This document shows positions 25,085-32,717 of a DNA stretch of 42,502 bases, piece after piece. The notes below the pieces were generated by a model that worked only from the letters and a program-made list of their open reading frames with translations, made no database searches and had not been told where the DNA came from. Both the position numbers and the translations under genes were made by a program. Within the stretch, counting starts at the first letter, position 1. Each line of letters starts with the position of its first letter. Source of the stretch: an uncultured Lachnospiraceae bacterium (GTDB lineage: Bacteria; Bacillota; Clostridia; Lachnospirales; Lachnospiraceae); contig CANQHZ010000027.1 of NCBI GenBank assembly GCA_947623805.1, forward strand, positions 1 to 42,502, written 5' to 3'.

Positions 25085-25436
25085 GAAAAAACTGAGGATT
25101 TTCCCTAAATGCGGGAGCTTCCTCGTTTTTTGCGCGGTCGCTTTGCAGAGAGTTTCCCTCATTCTCCAAGTCCGTATCCTGCATAAGCTCCGCCTGTTGC
25201 AGCAGGAAACGGTATCGTTTCAATGCTGAATTTACCTCATAAATATAACAGTCTATGAGGTCGGGGTCCGTCACGTAATCAAAACCGCAGTATGCTGTTT
25301 CAAGCGCATATTGTGTCTTTTCGATATCAGCCAAAAGCATATCGCGCGCAGTAACCAGCGCCTTATTTGTCTTGTTAGAGGTGGCATTAGGCGAGCAGGG
25401 TTTCAAAAATCTCTTTAGACTGAAATATGTTTTCAT
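25047..25436 (-). CDS. DUF2508 (YaaL-like) family protein
   Basis: This minus-strand gene encodes 129 residues. The conserved part (about 30-85) reads LLADIEKTQYALETAYCGFDYVTDPDLID followed by CYIYEVNSALKRYRFLL; cited in two pieces, it matches the short helical DUF2508/YaaL family, where DPDLID and (Y)IYE are the most constant elements. Function is unknown; in Bacillus the homologue lies near recR. The start at 25436 is chosen because AAAGGA lies 7 nt upstream; an in-frame ATG at 25478 has none. The last 30 or so residues are Ser/Asn/Glu-rich and are encoded across the fliS terminator, an unusual convergent overlap. Confidence 0.7.
   Translation of the reverse strand: MKTYFSLKRFLKPCSPNATSNKTNKALVTARDMLLADIEKTQYALETAYCGFDYVTDPDLIDCYIYEVNSALKRYRFLLQQAELMQDTDLENEGNSLQSDRAKNEEAPAFRENPQFFPIHGSLFLRHNL
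25094..25131 (+). terminator. Terminator of the flagellar unit, inside the convergent DUF2508 gene
   Basis: GAGGA with CCC (25094-25105) pairs with GGG with TCCTC (25112-25124), followed by GTTTTTT. It lies 10 nt after the fliS stop and within the 3' coding part of the opposite-strand gene. Confidence 0.7.
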
Positions 25437-25765
25437 AAGGCTGTCCTTTCTCGGTTTATTAACCTGCAATTTATCCATTTGAAATATTATAGGCGGACAA
25501 ATTAATATTTATTCGCAAAATAATTCACAAATATTACCCATATACCAATTATTCGACTTGGTAAATTTTAACAAAAAAAATTTTGTTGTTCTAATTTTTA
25601 CATTTCGAGTGGACAATATTTTTTATTCTGATATAATCAAAAAATGTCAAAGGCAAACAGCTTTAATATAAGTCACAATCTATTTTAGTCTAATGCTTTT
25701 GATTCAGGTCGTTTTCGACAATTTTTCGGAAAATTATTAAATTTATAATGAAGGGCAGGTGAGAT
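25437..25765. other. Divergent intergenic region between DUF2508 and the Tad operon
   Basis: This 329-nt AT-rich region contains a minus-strand -10 box (TATAAT, complement of 25486-25491) suited to the DUF2508 gene and the plus-strand Tad promoter at 25610-25637. An AACAAAA/TTTTGTT dyad lies near 25570-25587. No gene is apparent. Confidence 0.6.
25610..25637 (+). promoter_or_regulatory. Promoter of the Tad pilus operon
   Basis: TGGACA (25610-25615), a 16-nt spacer, and TATAAT (25632-25637) with an extended -10 TGA just upstream. The leader to the ATG at 25766 would be about 120 nt. Confidence 0.75.
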
Positions 25766-26260
25766 ATGGTTGTTCTTATAGGCGTGCTTATATATGCCGC
25801 GTATGCGGATATGCGCCGCTATAAAATTCCAAATTTATGTATTCTGGCAGGTATGGCAGCGGGGTTGGTTACGACATTTGTGTCAGTTTCATTTGTGGGG
25901 ACAGCGGCAGCGCTTGTGCAGACGGCAGTAATATTTATGGCATTTTATCCGTTTTATATTTTGGGAGGCTTGGGAGCGGGTGACATAAAATTATTTATGG
26001 TGCTTAGCTGTTTTTTGCAGGGAGTAAGATTAATCAGATGCTTGCTGGTGGCAATGCTCATAGCGGGCGTGGCATCCGTGATTAAAATACTCATATTTGA
26101 AGAAAGCAGGCAGCGTTTCTATTATCTTGGCAGGTACATTAGGAAAGCGGTATTAACTGGGACTTTTGACACATATGAGGTGGACCTTTCGCAAAAAAAG
26201 AGCGTGATAAGACTTTCAGTGCCAGTTTTGGCAAGCGTGATTTTAATGCAGATAAGTTAA
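25766..26260 (+). CDS. tadV: Prepilin peptidase, A24 family (TadV/CpaA)
   Basis: This 164-residue integral membrane aspartic protease cleaves the short leader of Flp and TadE/TadG-like prepilins. The two catalytic aspartates are visible as YADMRRYKIPN (Asp15) and the GxGD motif in GGLGAGDIKLF (Asp73), between four to six hydrophobic helices. The protein lacks the N-terminal methylase domain of PilD, as is normal for TadV/CpaA. It is the first gene of the operon, behind a good promoter. A second A24 peptidase gene lies at 33543. Confidence 0.93.
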   Translation: MVVLIGVLIYAAYADMRRYKIPNLCILAGMAAGLVTTFVSVSFVGTAAALVQTAVIFMAFYPFYILGGLGAGDIKLFMVLSCFLQGVRLIRCLLVAMLIAGVASVIKILIFEESRQRFYYLGRYIRKAVLTGTFDTYEVDLSQKKSVIRLSVPVLASVILMQIS

Positions 26261-26293
26261 TATGTCGCTGGTTGCGACAAAATGGGAGGTAGG

Positions 26294-27304
26294 ATGAAAG
26301 AAAGACAGTTGGCGATTTGTGACGGGGACGAGCTTTATCTTGAAAAATTTCAGTCATATCTTTTAAAGAAACGTCCGGCAGGCTATGAAATACTTGCGTT
26401 TGCCACGGTAAATCAGGCTGTGGAGGCAAGTAAAGAGGAAGGCTTTGAAATATTTCTCGTGGGTGAGAATACTTATGACATAAATGTCACAAATGTAAAT
26501 GCGGCAAAGATATTTATACTGAAAGAAAACGGTCTTAGCGGTATAAAGGGATACACGTTTATTTCAAAGTACCAATCGATGGATTCCGTCATAGGGCAGG
26601 CACTTGAGGAGTTTGCGATTGATGAGGGCTGTGGCGGCACTGTGAGGAGCAGCGGTATCAGGGCAAGGCTTACAAGCTTTTATTCGCCGGACAGACACGC
26701 GGGTCAAAATGTGGCAGCGCTATGTGCGGCGGAGCTTATGGCGGATATGGGTCAGAGAGTTTTGTATATCAGTATGCAGCCGTTTTCAGGCTTTGAAGAA
26801 TTGCTGGCGACAAAATATGAGGCGGATTTGACGGACTTGCTGTATTTTGCACTAAGGCATCCGGACAAGCTTTTTTATAAGCTGGAGGCGGTAAAACGTG
26901 CTATCGGAAAGGTAGATTATCTCCCGCCCGCGCTTGACTATGCGGATTTACTTGATATAAGTGAAAAGGAGTGGCAGGAGGTTTTGGAGGCACTTTTGAG
27001 TGAGGGGGAGTATACCGACATAGTGCTGGATTTGACTGAATGCTGCAGAGGATTTTATTATATGCTGGATAAGAGCGATAAGCTGTATATTTTAAATGAT
27101 ATGCAGACGGAGCGTTCAAGAGCTGCGCTAAATCAGTTTAAAAATCTTCTGCTTTCCAAGGAATATGGCAGGATAATAGAAAAATTCAAGGTGTTTGAGC
27201 TTTACGAAAACTGGAATAGTTGTGAGGTGGATTTGGAGAGCCTGCCACTGTCGGGGTTGGGAGAATATATGAAAGGTATAATATGCTGTGATGAGGGAAA
27301 ATGA
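26294..27304 (+). CDS. tadZ: TadZ/CpaE-like pilus localisation protein with degenerate ParA/MinD ATPase domain
   Basis: The 336-residue protein has an N-terminal receiver-like domain (about 1-105, LAICDGDELYLEKFQSYL) and a ParA/MinD-type domain. Where an active member has KGGVGKTT it reads SPDRHAGQNVAA, so ATP hydrolysis is probably lost, as reported for some TadZ proteins. QRVLYISMQPFSGFEELL resembles the switch region after the P-loop. TadZ places the Tad machine at its site on the inner membrane and recruits TadA. The start at 26294 follows GGGAGGTAGG at good spacing, whereas the in-frame ATG at 26282 lies within that site. Its 3' end overlaps tadA by 17 nt. Confidence 0.85.
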   Translation: MKERQLAICDGDELYLEKFQSYLLKKRPAGYEILAFATVNQAVEASKEEGFEIFLVGENTYDINVTNVNAAKIFILKENGLSGIKGYTFISKYQSMDSVIGQALEEFAIDEGCGGTVRSSGIRARLTSFYSPDRHAGQNVAALCAAELMADMGQRVLYISMQPFSGFEELLATKYEADLTDLLYFALRHPDKLFYKLEAVKRAIGKVDYLPPALDYADLLDISEKEWQEVLEALLSEGEYTDIVLDLTECCRGFYYMLDKSDKLYILNDMQTERSRAALNQFKNLLLSKEYGRIIEKFKVFELYENWNSCEVDLESLPLSGLGEYMKGIICCDEGK

Positions 27305-28520
27305 CAGATATGAACAGTGCAGGCGTGAGATAAGCGCGCAGCTTAGAGAGCGGATTGACCTGTCGCGCGAGGTGTCTGATGATGAAGTGCATGACATATT
27401 GGACGATATTGTTTCGCGCGTAAGCAGGGGCTATGCATTATCAATGGAGCAGCGCAATGAGCTTGGGACAAGCATATTTCATTCCGTGAGGAAAATGGAT
27501 ATTTTACAGGAGCTTATAGATGCCGATGATGTTACAGAGATAATGGTAAACGGTACAGAGGGAATTTTTGTTGAGAAAGCAGGAAAGCTGTCTTGCTGGG
27601 ACAAAAGATTTGAGTCAAAGGAAAAGCTTGAGGATATTACGCAGCAGATAGTGGCAAAGTGCAACAGAGCGGTAAATGAGGCGGCGCCGATAGCTGATGC
27701 AAGACTGGAAAACGGTGCACGCGTGAATATTGTGCTTTCACCCGTAGCATTAAACGGACCTATAATAACAATCCGGCGTTTTCCGAATCACCCCATTTCC
27801 ATAGAAGACTTGCTTAGATTTGGTTCTATCACGCAGGAGGCGGCGGACGACCTGCAAAGGCTCGTCATTGCGGGGTACAATATTTTGATAAGCGGCGGTA
27901 CCGGCTCGGGAAAAACAACATTTCTAAATGTAATGTCAGGCTTTATACCAAAAACCGAACGTATAATCACAATTGAAGATTCCGCAGAGCTGCAGCTGCA
28001 GTCGATACCTAATCTGGTGCGGCTGGAGACGAGAAATTCCAGTGAGGAGGGAGTAAAGCCGATAACTATAAGGGATTTGATAAAGGCATCTCTTAGAATG
28101 AGACCTGACAGGATTGTCGTCGGCGAGGTCAGGGGAGGAGAGGCGATAGACATGCTTCAGGCGCTCAATACAGGCCATGATGGTTCGTTAAGCACTGCGC
28201 ATGCAAACTCGGCGCGCGATTTGCTGAGCAGGTTGGAGACAATGGTGCTTATGGGAATGGATTTGCCGCTTGCAGCAATCAGGAGGCAGATAGCATCGGG
28301 TGTAGATATTATTGTACATCTGGGGAGACTGCGGGATAAGTCGCGCAGAGTGCTGGAGATTGTAGAGATAATAGGTTATGAGGACGGCGAGATTGTGACA
28401 AAACCTATATACCAATTCATTGAGAGTGGTGAAGAAAACGGCAGAGTATTGGGAGAGCTCAAGGCGGTAGGAAAGCTTATGCATACGGATAAACTTGATA
28501 TAGCCGGAATAAGGCACTGA
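27288..28520 (+). CDS. tadA: Tad pilus assembly ATPase TadA/CpaF
   Basis: TadA is the cytoplasmic hexameric ATPase that powers Flp pilus assembly. The 410 residues include an N-terminal helical domain, LIDADDVTEIMVNGTEGIFV typical of CpaF proteins, the Walker A ISGGTGSGKTTFLN (about 200-213), the Asp box TIEDSAEL, a Walker B PDRIVVGEVRGGEAIDM, and the His box STAHANS. All catalytic elements are intact. The GTG at 27288 (or ATG at 27291) lies within the end of tadZ, with GAAAGG about 11-14 nt upstream. Confidence 0.96.
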   Translation: MMRENDRYEQCRREISAQLRERIDLSREVSDDEVHDILDDIVSRVSRGYALSMEQRNELGTSIFHSVRKMDILQELIDADDVTEIMVNGTEGIFVEKAGKLSCWDKRFESKEKLEDITQQIVAKCNRAVNEAAPIADARLENGARVNIVLSPVALNGPIITIRRFPNHPISIEDLLRFGSITQEAADDLQRLVIAGYNILISGGTGSGKTTFLNVMSGFIPKTERIITIEDSAELQLQSIPNLVRLETRNSSEEGVKPITIRDLIKASLRMRPDRIVVGEVRGGEAIDMLQALNTGHDGSLSTAHANSARDLLSRLETMVLMGMDLPLAAIRRQIASGVDIIVHLGRLRDKSRRVLEIVEIIGYEDGEIVTKPIYQFIESGEENGRVLGELKAVGKLMHTDKLDIAGIRH

Positions 28521-28580
28521 GCGAAATAAGATTATATATTTTGGCTCAATTCGGACGGTTTAGAAGATATTTCGCAATTA
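28519..28580. repeat. Intergenic repeat related to 41029-41061, with hairpin
   Basis: The segment 28548-28580 (AATTCGGACGGTTTAGAAGA and 13 more bases) matches 41029-41061 at 27 of 33 positions without gaps. GCGAAATA at 28521-28528 can pair with TATTTCGC at 28568-28575. It lies in the 94-nt gap between tadA and tadB. Confidence 0.6.
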
Positions 28581-28614
28581 CTTAATAACATAATGTGGTA
28601 TAAGGAGATATGAA

Positions 28615-29409
28615 ATGAAAAACGAAGGTTATAAAAAACGAATAGAAAAAAGGTCCAGGCTTCCGCCCGCGATAGACTATAATAGCTATACGCTTAGCAT
28701 TAAGGAACTGGCAGGACATATTTTGATATGCACGCTATTTACAGCAATGATTGGCCGACTGTTTTATGACAGCTATGTCGTTTTGGCTTTTGCTGTGCCG
28801 TATACGGCAGTTACGATAAAAGGTAAAAAAGAAAAGCTTTGTGTAAAACGAAAACGGCGGCTGGAGACAGAGTTTAGGGAGACGATACTTATTGTTTCGT
28901 CAAACCTGCAGGCGGGATATAGTATTGAAAATGCGTTTAAGGAGGCGCAGCAGGAGATAGCGGCATTGTTCGGCAAAAGTTCATTAATGCTTGCGGAGCT
29001 AAGGCTTATGCTCAGACGACTTGACAACAATGAACAGCTGGAAAGTATTTTGGCAGACCTTGCAAAACGCAGCGGCGCAGACGATATAAGGGATTTTGTT
29101 GATATTTTTAAGATTGCAAAAAGAAGTGGTGGAAATATGAGAGGAATAATAGCAAATACTGCGTCGATTATCAGCGATAAGCAGGAGGTAAGGCGGGAGA
29201 TAGAGATAGTTATAAGTGAGAAAAAGCTTGAACAGACAATTATGAGATACATTCCGTTTATAATTATGTTTTATATTTCGCTGACATCTAAGAATTATTT
29301 TGAGGGTCTTTATCACAATATCTTTGGCTGGGCAGTTATGACGGCAGGCTTGGCAGTTTATTTTGTGGCCTGCCGCATAGCTGACAGAATACTTGAAATA
29401 AATGTATAG
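28615..29409 (+). CDS. tadB: Tad pilus inner-membrane platform protein TadB (type II secretion F domain)
   Basis: The 264-residue protein has two N-terminal helices (about 28-46 and 48-62), a cytoplasmic type II secretion system F domain (FRETILIVSSNLQAGYSIEN to KRSGGNMRGIIANTASII) and two C-terminal helices. LQAGYSIENAF and the (A/S)xRSGGNM motif are standard for TadB-type F-domain proteins, which form the membrane platform with TadC and are turned by TadA. A 94-nt gap separates it from tadA. An AAGGAG site precedes the ATG. Confidence 0.88.
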   Translation: MKNEGYKKRIEKRSRLPPAIDYNSYTLSIKELAGHILICTLFTAMIGRLFYDSYVVLAFAVPYTAVTIKGKKEKLCVKRKRRLETEFRETILIVSSNLQAGYSIENAFKEAQQEIAALFGKSSLMLAELRLMLRRLDNNEQLESILADLAKRSGADDIRDFVDIFKIAKRSGGNMRGIIANTASIISDKQEVRREIEIVISEKKLEQTIMRYIPFIIMFYISLTSKNYFEGLYHNIFGWAVMTAGLAVYFVACRIADRILEINV

Positions 29410-29447
29410 GTTTGGTTAAAAATGTGGCAGTATTATAGGAGGTTGAT

Positions 29448-30749
29448 TTGAGCGGGGAGTTGGCTGAAAAGCTGTGTAATGATAATATAAGGGATGCTTT
29501 AAGGACACTTGAGCCTACAGGCAATATAAAGGAGCGTCAAAAGGAGTATTTAACAAAAAAGCTGATGCTTTGTATGGTGGTTGTGGTTTTAGGGATTATC
29601 CTGTCTGCGGTTTTGTGGATAAAGGAGCGTTCACATGTGGATATTGTGGACAATAGGCTGTACAGAAATGCTTATGGAGATGGCGTAAGACAGGTAGAGC
29701 TTGTAGCGGAAAATGGCAGCGAAGAAATTGCGTTATCTCTTGAAATAGAAGAAAAGCAATATGACGCTAAAGAGCTTGATGCGCTTATGCAAGATTTTAT
29801 TCCTATATTGGAGGAGACCGTGCTTGGAGATAACCAAAGCATTGATATGGTGCAGCAGGATTTATGTTTCGTTGATGGTATCGAAGGTTTTCCATTTTTG
29901 GTTGAGTGGAGTACAGATGGTGAATACATAGATTACGATGGACATCTGCTCTGCGAAAGTCTAAAGCAGCCTGTTGTAGTAAAGATTACGGCAGTGATAA
30001 GCTACAATTTGTATGAGACAGAGCATAGCATGAGCTGCTATGTATATCCCCCAAAGGCGGACAATGATACCGATACTATGCTTGAGAATGAGCTAAAGCA
30101 GACGGAGGCGGATAGCCGTGAAAATGAATTTATGACACTACCGTCAGAAATAAACGGTACAGGCTTAAGCTGGAGTTTCAAAAAAAGTTATAATGCTTTG
30201 CTTGTGCTGATAGCCGCGCCGCTAATCGCGCTGTTACTGTACTATAGCTTTGACAGAGATTTGTACAGACAGGTGGAAGATAGGAAACAAGAGCTAAGGC
30301 TAGATTATCCGGAGGTAGTAAGTTCACTTGCGCTGCTTATCGGAGCCGGCATGACACCGACAAATGCATGGGCTAAGTTAGTAAAAGATTATGTAACAAA
30401 AAAAGAAAATACAGGAAAAACACGATGTGTTTATGAAGAAATGCTTTTTACAGTCCGCGAAATTCAAAACGGAATATCGCAGATGAGCGCTTATGAGCGC
30501 TTTGGATTAAGATGCCAGCTGACAAATTACAATAAGCTTGCGGCGATGATGGCGCATAATGTGACAAAAGGTTCGTCAAATCTTGCGGACTTGCTCAGAG
30601 AGGAAGCAGCAAATGCCTTTGAGGAAAGAAAGCATATGGCAAGAGAGCTTGGCGAAAAGGCAGGTACGAAACTGCTTATGCCGATGATGCTGCTTCTAGG
30701 CATGATTATGGTAATAATAGTTGTGCCGGCATTTACAAATTATCTTTAA
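29448..30749 (+). CDS. tadC: Tad pilus inner-membrane platform protein TadC, with extra extracytoplasmic insert
   Basis: The 433-residue protein begins with a transmembrane helix (about 38-58), followed by a polar acidic segment of about 190 residues probably outside the membrane, a second helix (about 245-263), then an F domain (LLIGAGMTPTNAWAKLV, SAYERFGLRCQLTNYNKLAAM) and a final helix. The F domain places it as TadC. The large insert is longer than in classical TadC proteins and makes the N-terminal half unrecognisable to me. The start is a TTG at 29448 with AGGAGG 5 nt upstream; no ATG is near. Confidence 0.82.
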   Translation: MSGELAEKLCNDNIRDALRTLEPTGNIKERQKEYLTKKLMLCMVVVVLGIILSAVLWIKERSHVDIVDNRLYRNAYGDGVRQVELVAENGSEEIALSLEIEEKQYDAKELDALMQDFIPILEETVLGDNQSIDMVQQDLCFVDGIEGFPFLVEWSTDGEYIDYDGHLLCESLKQPVVVKITAVISYNLYETEHSMSCYVYPPKADNDTDTMLENELKQTEADSRENEFMTLPSEINGTGLSWSFKKSYNALLVLIAAPLIALLLYYSFDRDLYRQVEDRKQELRLDYPEVVSSLALLIGAGMTPTNAWAKLVKDYVTKKENTGKTRCVYEEMLFTVREIQNGISQMSAYERFGLRCQLTNYNKLAAMMAHNVTKGSSNLADLLREEAANAFEERKHMARELGEKAGTKLLMPMMLLLGMIMVIIVVPAFTNYL

Positions 30750-30785
30750 CTTAAAATATTTTATAAAAATCGGAGGAGAAAAATT

Positions 30786-30953
30786 ATGAGAAATTTAAAA
30801 AGCTTTATAAGAGATGAGGACGGAATGGGAACTGTGGAGATTGTACTTATTTTGGTGGTGCTCATTGCGCTCGTGGCATTGTTTAAAGACACTATTACAA
30901 AAGTTGTAAAAGACACGCTGTCTAAAATTCAAAAAAATGCAGGAAAAATTTAA
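30786..30953 (+). CDS. flp: Flp type IVb pilin
   Basis: This 55-residue protein is too short for a usual ORF cutoff. It has a short basic leader, a prepilin cleavage site after the Gly in EDGMGTVEI with Glu at mature position 5, and a hydrophobic helix (IVLILVVLIALVALF). It ends in a basic/amphipathic tail. It therefore looks like the major Flp-type pilin processed by an A24 peptidase. GGAGGAG is 7 nt upstream. The next gene begins inside its last codons (17-nt overlap). Confidence 0.92.
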   Translation: MRNLKSFIRDEDGMGTVEIVLILVVLIALVALFKDTITKVVKDTLSKIQKNAGKI

Positions 30954-32406
30954 CGGTCATACAGGCGCATACCTTACGGTATATTTGTCACTTGTGTTTG
31001 GCATAATCCTGTCGCTGCTTGTAGCCCTCATAGAGGGTGCGGCGGCAGGCGCCGCAAGGGCGCAGTCGGAGCTTGTCGCTGATTTGGGAATGGACTCTGT
31101 ATTTGCGGAGTATAGCAGAGAAATTTTAGAACAGTACGGCTTGTTTTTTATAGACAGCGCATACGGCAGCGCGAGTGGAGGTACGGGCAGGCTTGAACAG
31201 AGACTTTCTTATTACATGGATAAAAACCTAAATCCTGATAATGACATTAAATTTATGAATGGGAATACTCTCTTGAAGCTTGACAACCCATATTTGGAGA
31301 TAAAGGAACTGTCATATGCAAGCGATGAAAACGGCAATGTATGGAAAGTTCAGGCGATAAATTATATGAAAGCGGTGTATGGTGGCGACATTATTTCCGC
31401 AGTAGAACGGCAGCTGGATACAGTAAAGTCAAATGAGCTTGACACGAGAGATATAGCCGGAGAACTTGAGGCGCAGCAGGAGAGTTTTGAAGAACTTTTG
31501 TCAGATGATGAAATTACGGAGTACAGCGGTACGGAAAGTGAAGAAGGCTATTCCTATGAAATGATTTCGGACGCGGCGGACCGAGTAAAGGGCAAAGGGA
31601 TACTTTATCTGGTACTTCCGCAAGGTGTCGGGTTGTCTGCGTCTTCTGTGGACAAAGGGCAGTATTTTTATGCGCGTATGAAGCAGGGACATGTCAATAA
31701 AGGGACAGGTCTGCGTGATGGAGTAGAATCTCCTGACGGTATAGTTGATGAGCTTATCTATAATGAATATCTTGCGAGGACATGTGGAAATTACAGTAGG
31801 GTAAAAGAAGGCAGTCTGCTAAAATATGAGCTTGAATATATTTTGTGTGGAAACGACAGCGATGTATCAAATTTAAGGGATTTTGCCGAAAAGCTATTTG
31901 CGCTCAGGGCCGTGTCAAATATGATTTATCTGCTTAATGACAGCGTCAAAAAAACGGAAGTTGAGGCGATAGCTATTATAATATGTACTTTACTGACTGT
32001 GCCAGAGGCGGCGCAGGTGCTGACATATATAATACTTGCAATCTGGGCAATGGTTGAAGCGCTTGATGATGTACATACCTTGCTTGACGGCGGAAAAGTG
32101 CCTCTTTTAAAGAATAGCGGAAGCTGGAGCAGCGGACTGATGGATGCGCTTGAAACAAAGATTTCAGGCGGTAAAAAATCCGAGGGACTTTCGTATGAGG
32201 AGTATCTTAAAATTTTTATAGCGCTTATGGATAAAAAAGAAAAGACGCTTAGAAGTCTTGACATAGTGGAGATGGATATAAGACAGACAAAAGGAAATGA
32301 GAGCTTTCGCATAGACAATTGTGTTGATTATATGCGTACCGGTTTTGGATTTAGCAATTCATATGGACATGAGGTAGTTTTTGACAGGGAAATGTGTTAT
32401 GAGTAA
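30937..32406 (+). CDS. TadG-like pilus-associated protein (probably DUF5702)
   Basis: The 489-residue protein starts with a prepilin-like helix (YLTVYLSLVFGIILSLLVALI) preceded by a short polar leader containing HTG, then a long extracytoplasmic domain with coiled and acidic segments and a hydrophobic pair near 340-375. The placement straight after flp and the N-terminal helix followed by AAAGAARAQSE resemble TadG-type minor components and, from memory, DUF5702 proteins of clostridial Tad loci. The ATG at 30937 is inside flp and has no clear ribosome binding site, so translation is probably coupled to that of the pilin. The 167-bp inverted-repeat element starts 5 nt after its stop codon. Confidence 0.65.
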   Translation: MQEKFNGHTGAYLTVYLSLVFGIILSLLVALIEGAAAGAARAQSELVADLGMDSVFAEYSREILEQYGLFFIDSAYGSASGGTGRLEQRLSYYMDKNLNPDNDIKFMNGNTLLKLDNPYLEIKELSYASDENGNVWKVQAINYMKAVYGGDIISAVERQLDTVKSNELDTRDIAGELEAQQESFEELLSDDEITEYSGTESEEGYSYEMISDAADRVKGKGILYLVLPQGVGLSASSVDKGQYFYARMKQGHVNKGTGLRDGVESPDGIVDELIYNEYLARTCGNYSRVKEGSLLKYELEYILCGNDSDVSNLRDFAEKLFALRAVSNMIYLLNDSVKKTEVEAIAIIICTLLTVPEAAQVLTYIILAIWAMVEALDDVHTLLDGGKVPLLKNSGSWSSGLMDALETKISGGKKSEGLSYEEYLKIFIALMDKKEKTLRSLDIVEMDIRQTKGNESFRIDNCVDYMRTGFGFSNSYGHEVVFDREMCYE

Positions 32407-32410
32407 CCGT

Positions 32411-32577
32411 GACAGGGAAGCATCCGGATATTCTTTTTGACATGTGTGGTACGGCTTAAAAATAAACGCTTACTAATAAATATAAAACGAAGGGAGGAAA
32501 GTCTTGTATACACATATGTCCAATGTTAAATAATTGAGCTGTTTCATGCAAAAAGAATATCCGGATGCTTCCCTGTC
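32411..32577. repeat. Inverted-repeat element within the Tad operon: candidate invertible switch or MITE
   Basis: The left arm 32411-32439 (GACAGGGAAGCATCCGGATA and nine more bases) is the exact reverse complement of 32549-32577. After one unpaired A at 32440, CATG (32441-32444) also matches its partner at 32545-32548. The 109-nt centre holds a perfect TTGACA at the arm boundary (32437-32442), AGGGAGG (32491-32497) followed 6 nt later by a TTG with a nine-codon frame (32504-32533). No clear target duplication flanks it. Confidence 0.75.
32504..32533 (+). other. Nine-codon leader frame with strong ribosome binding site
   Basis: AGGGAGG (32491-32497) stands 6 nt before a TTG that opens nine codons (MYTHMSNVK) and a TAA. 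It lies in the centre of the inverted-repeat element. It may be a leader peptide, the remnant of a truncated gene start, or chance. Confidence 0.3.
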
Positions 32578-32717
32578 CAAAACGAGTGTTAGAATATTTT
32601 TATTTATGTGTTGATTTATTTTCCGTAAATATTTGGAATTTCTCAAAGCGGAATTATGGAGATCAAATTTGTTTTTAGTGTACAAATTCGCAGGTGTATC
32701 AAGAATGGGGGATTAAT

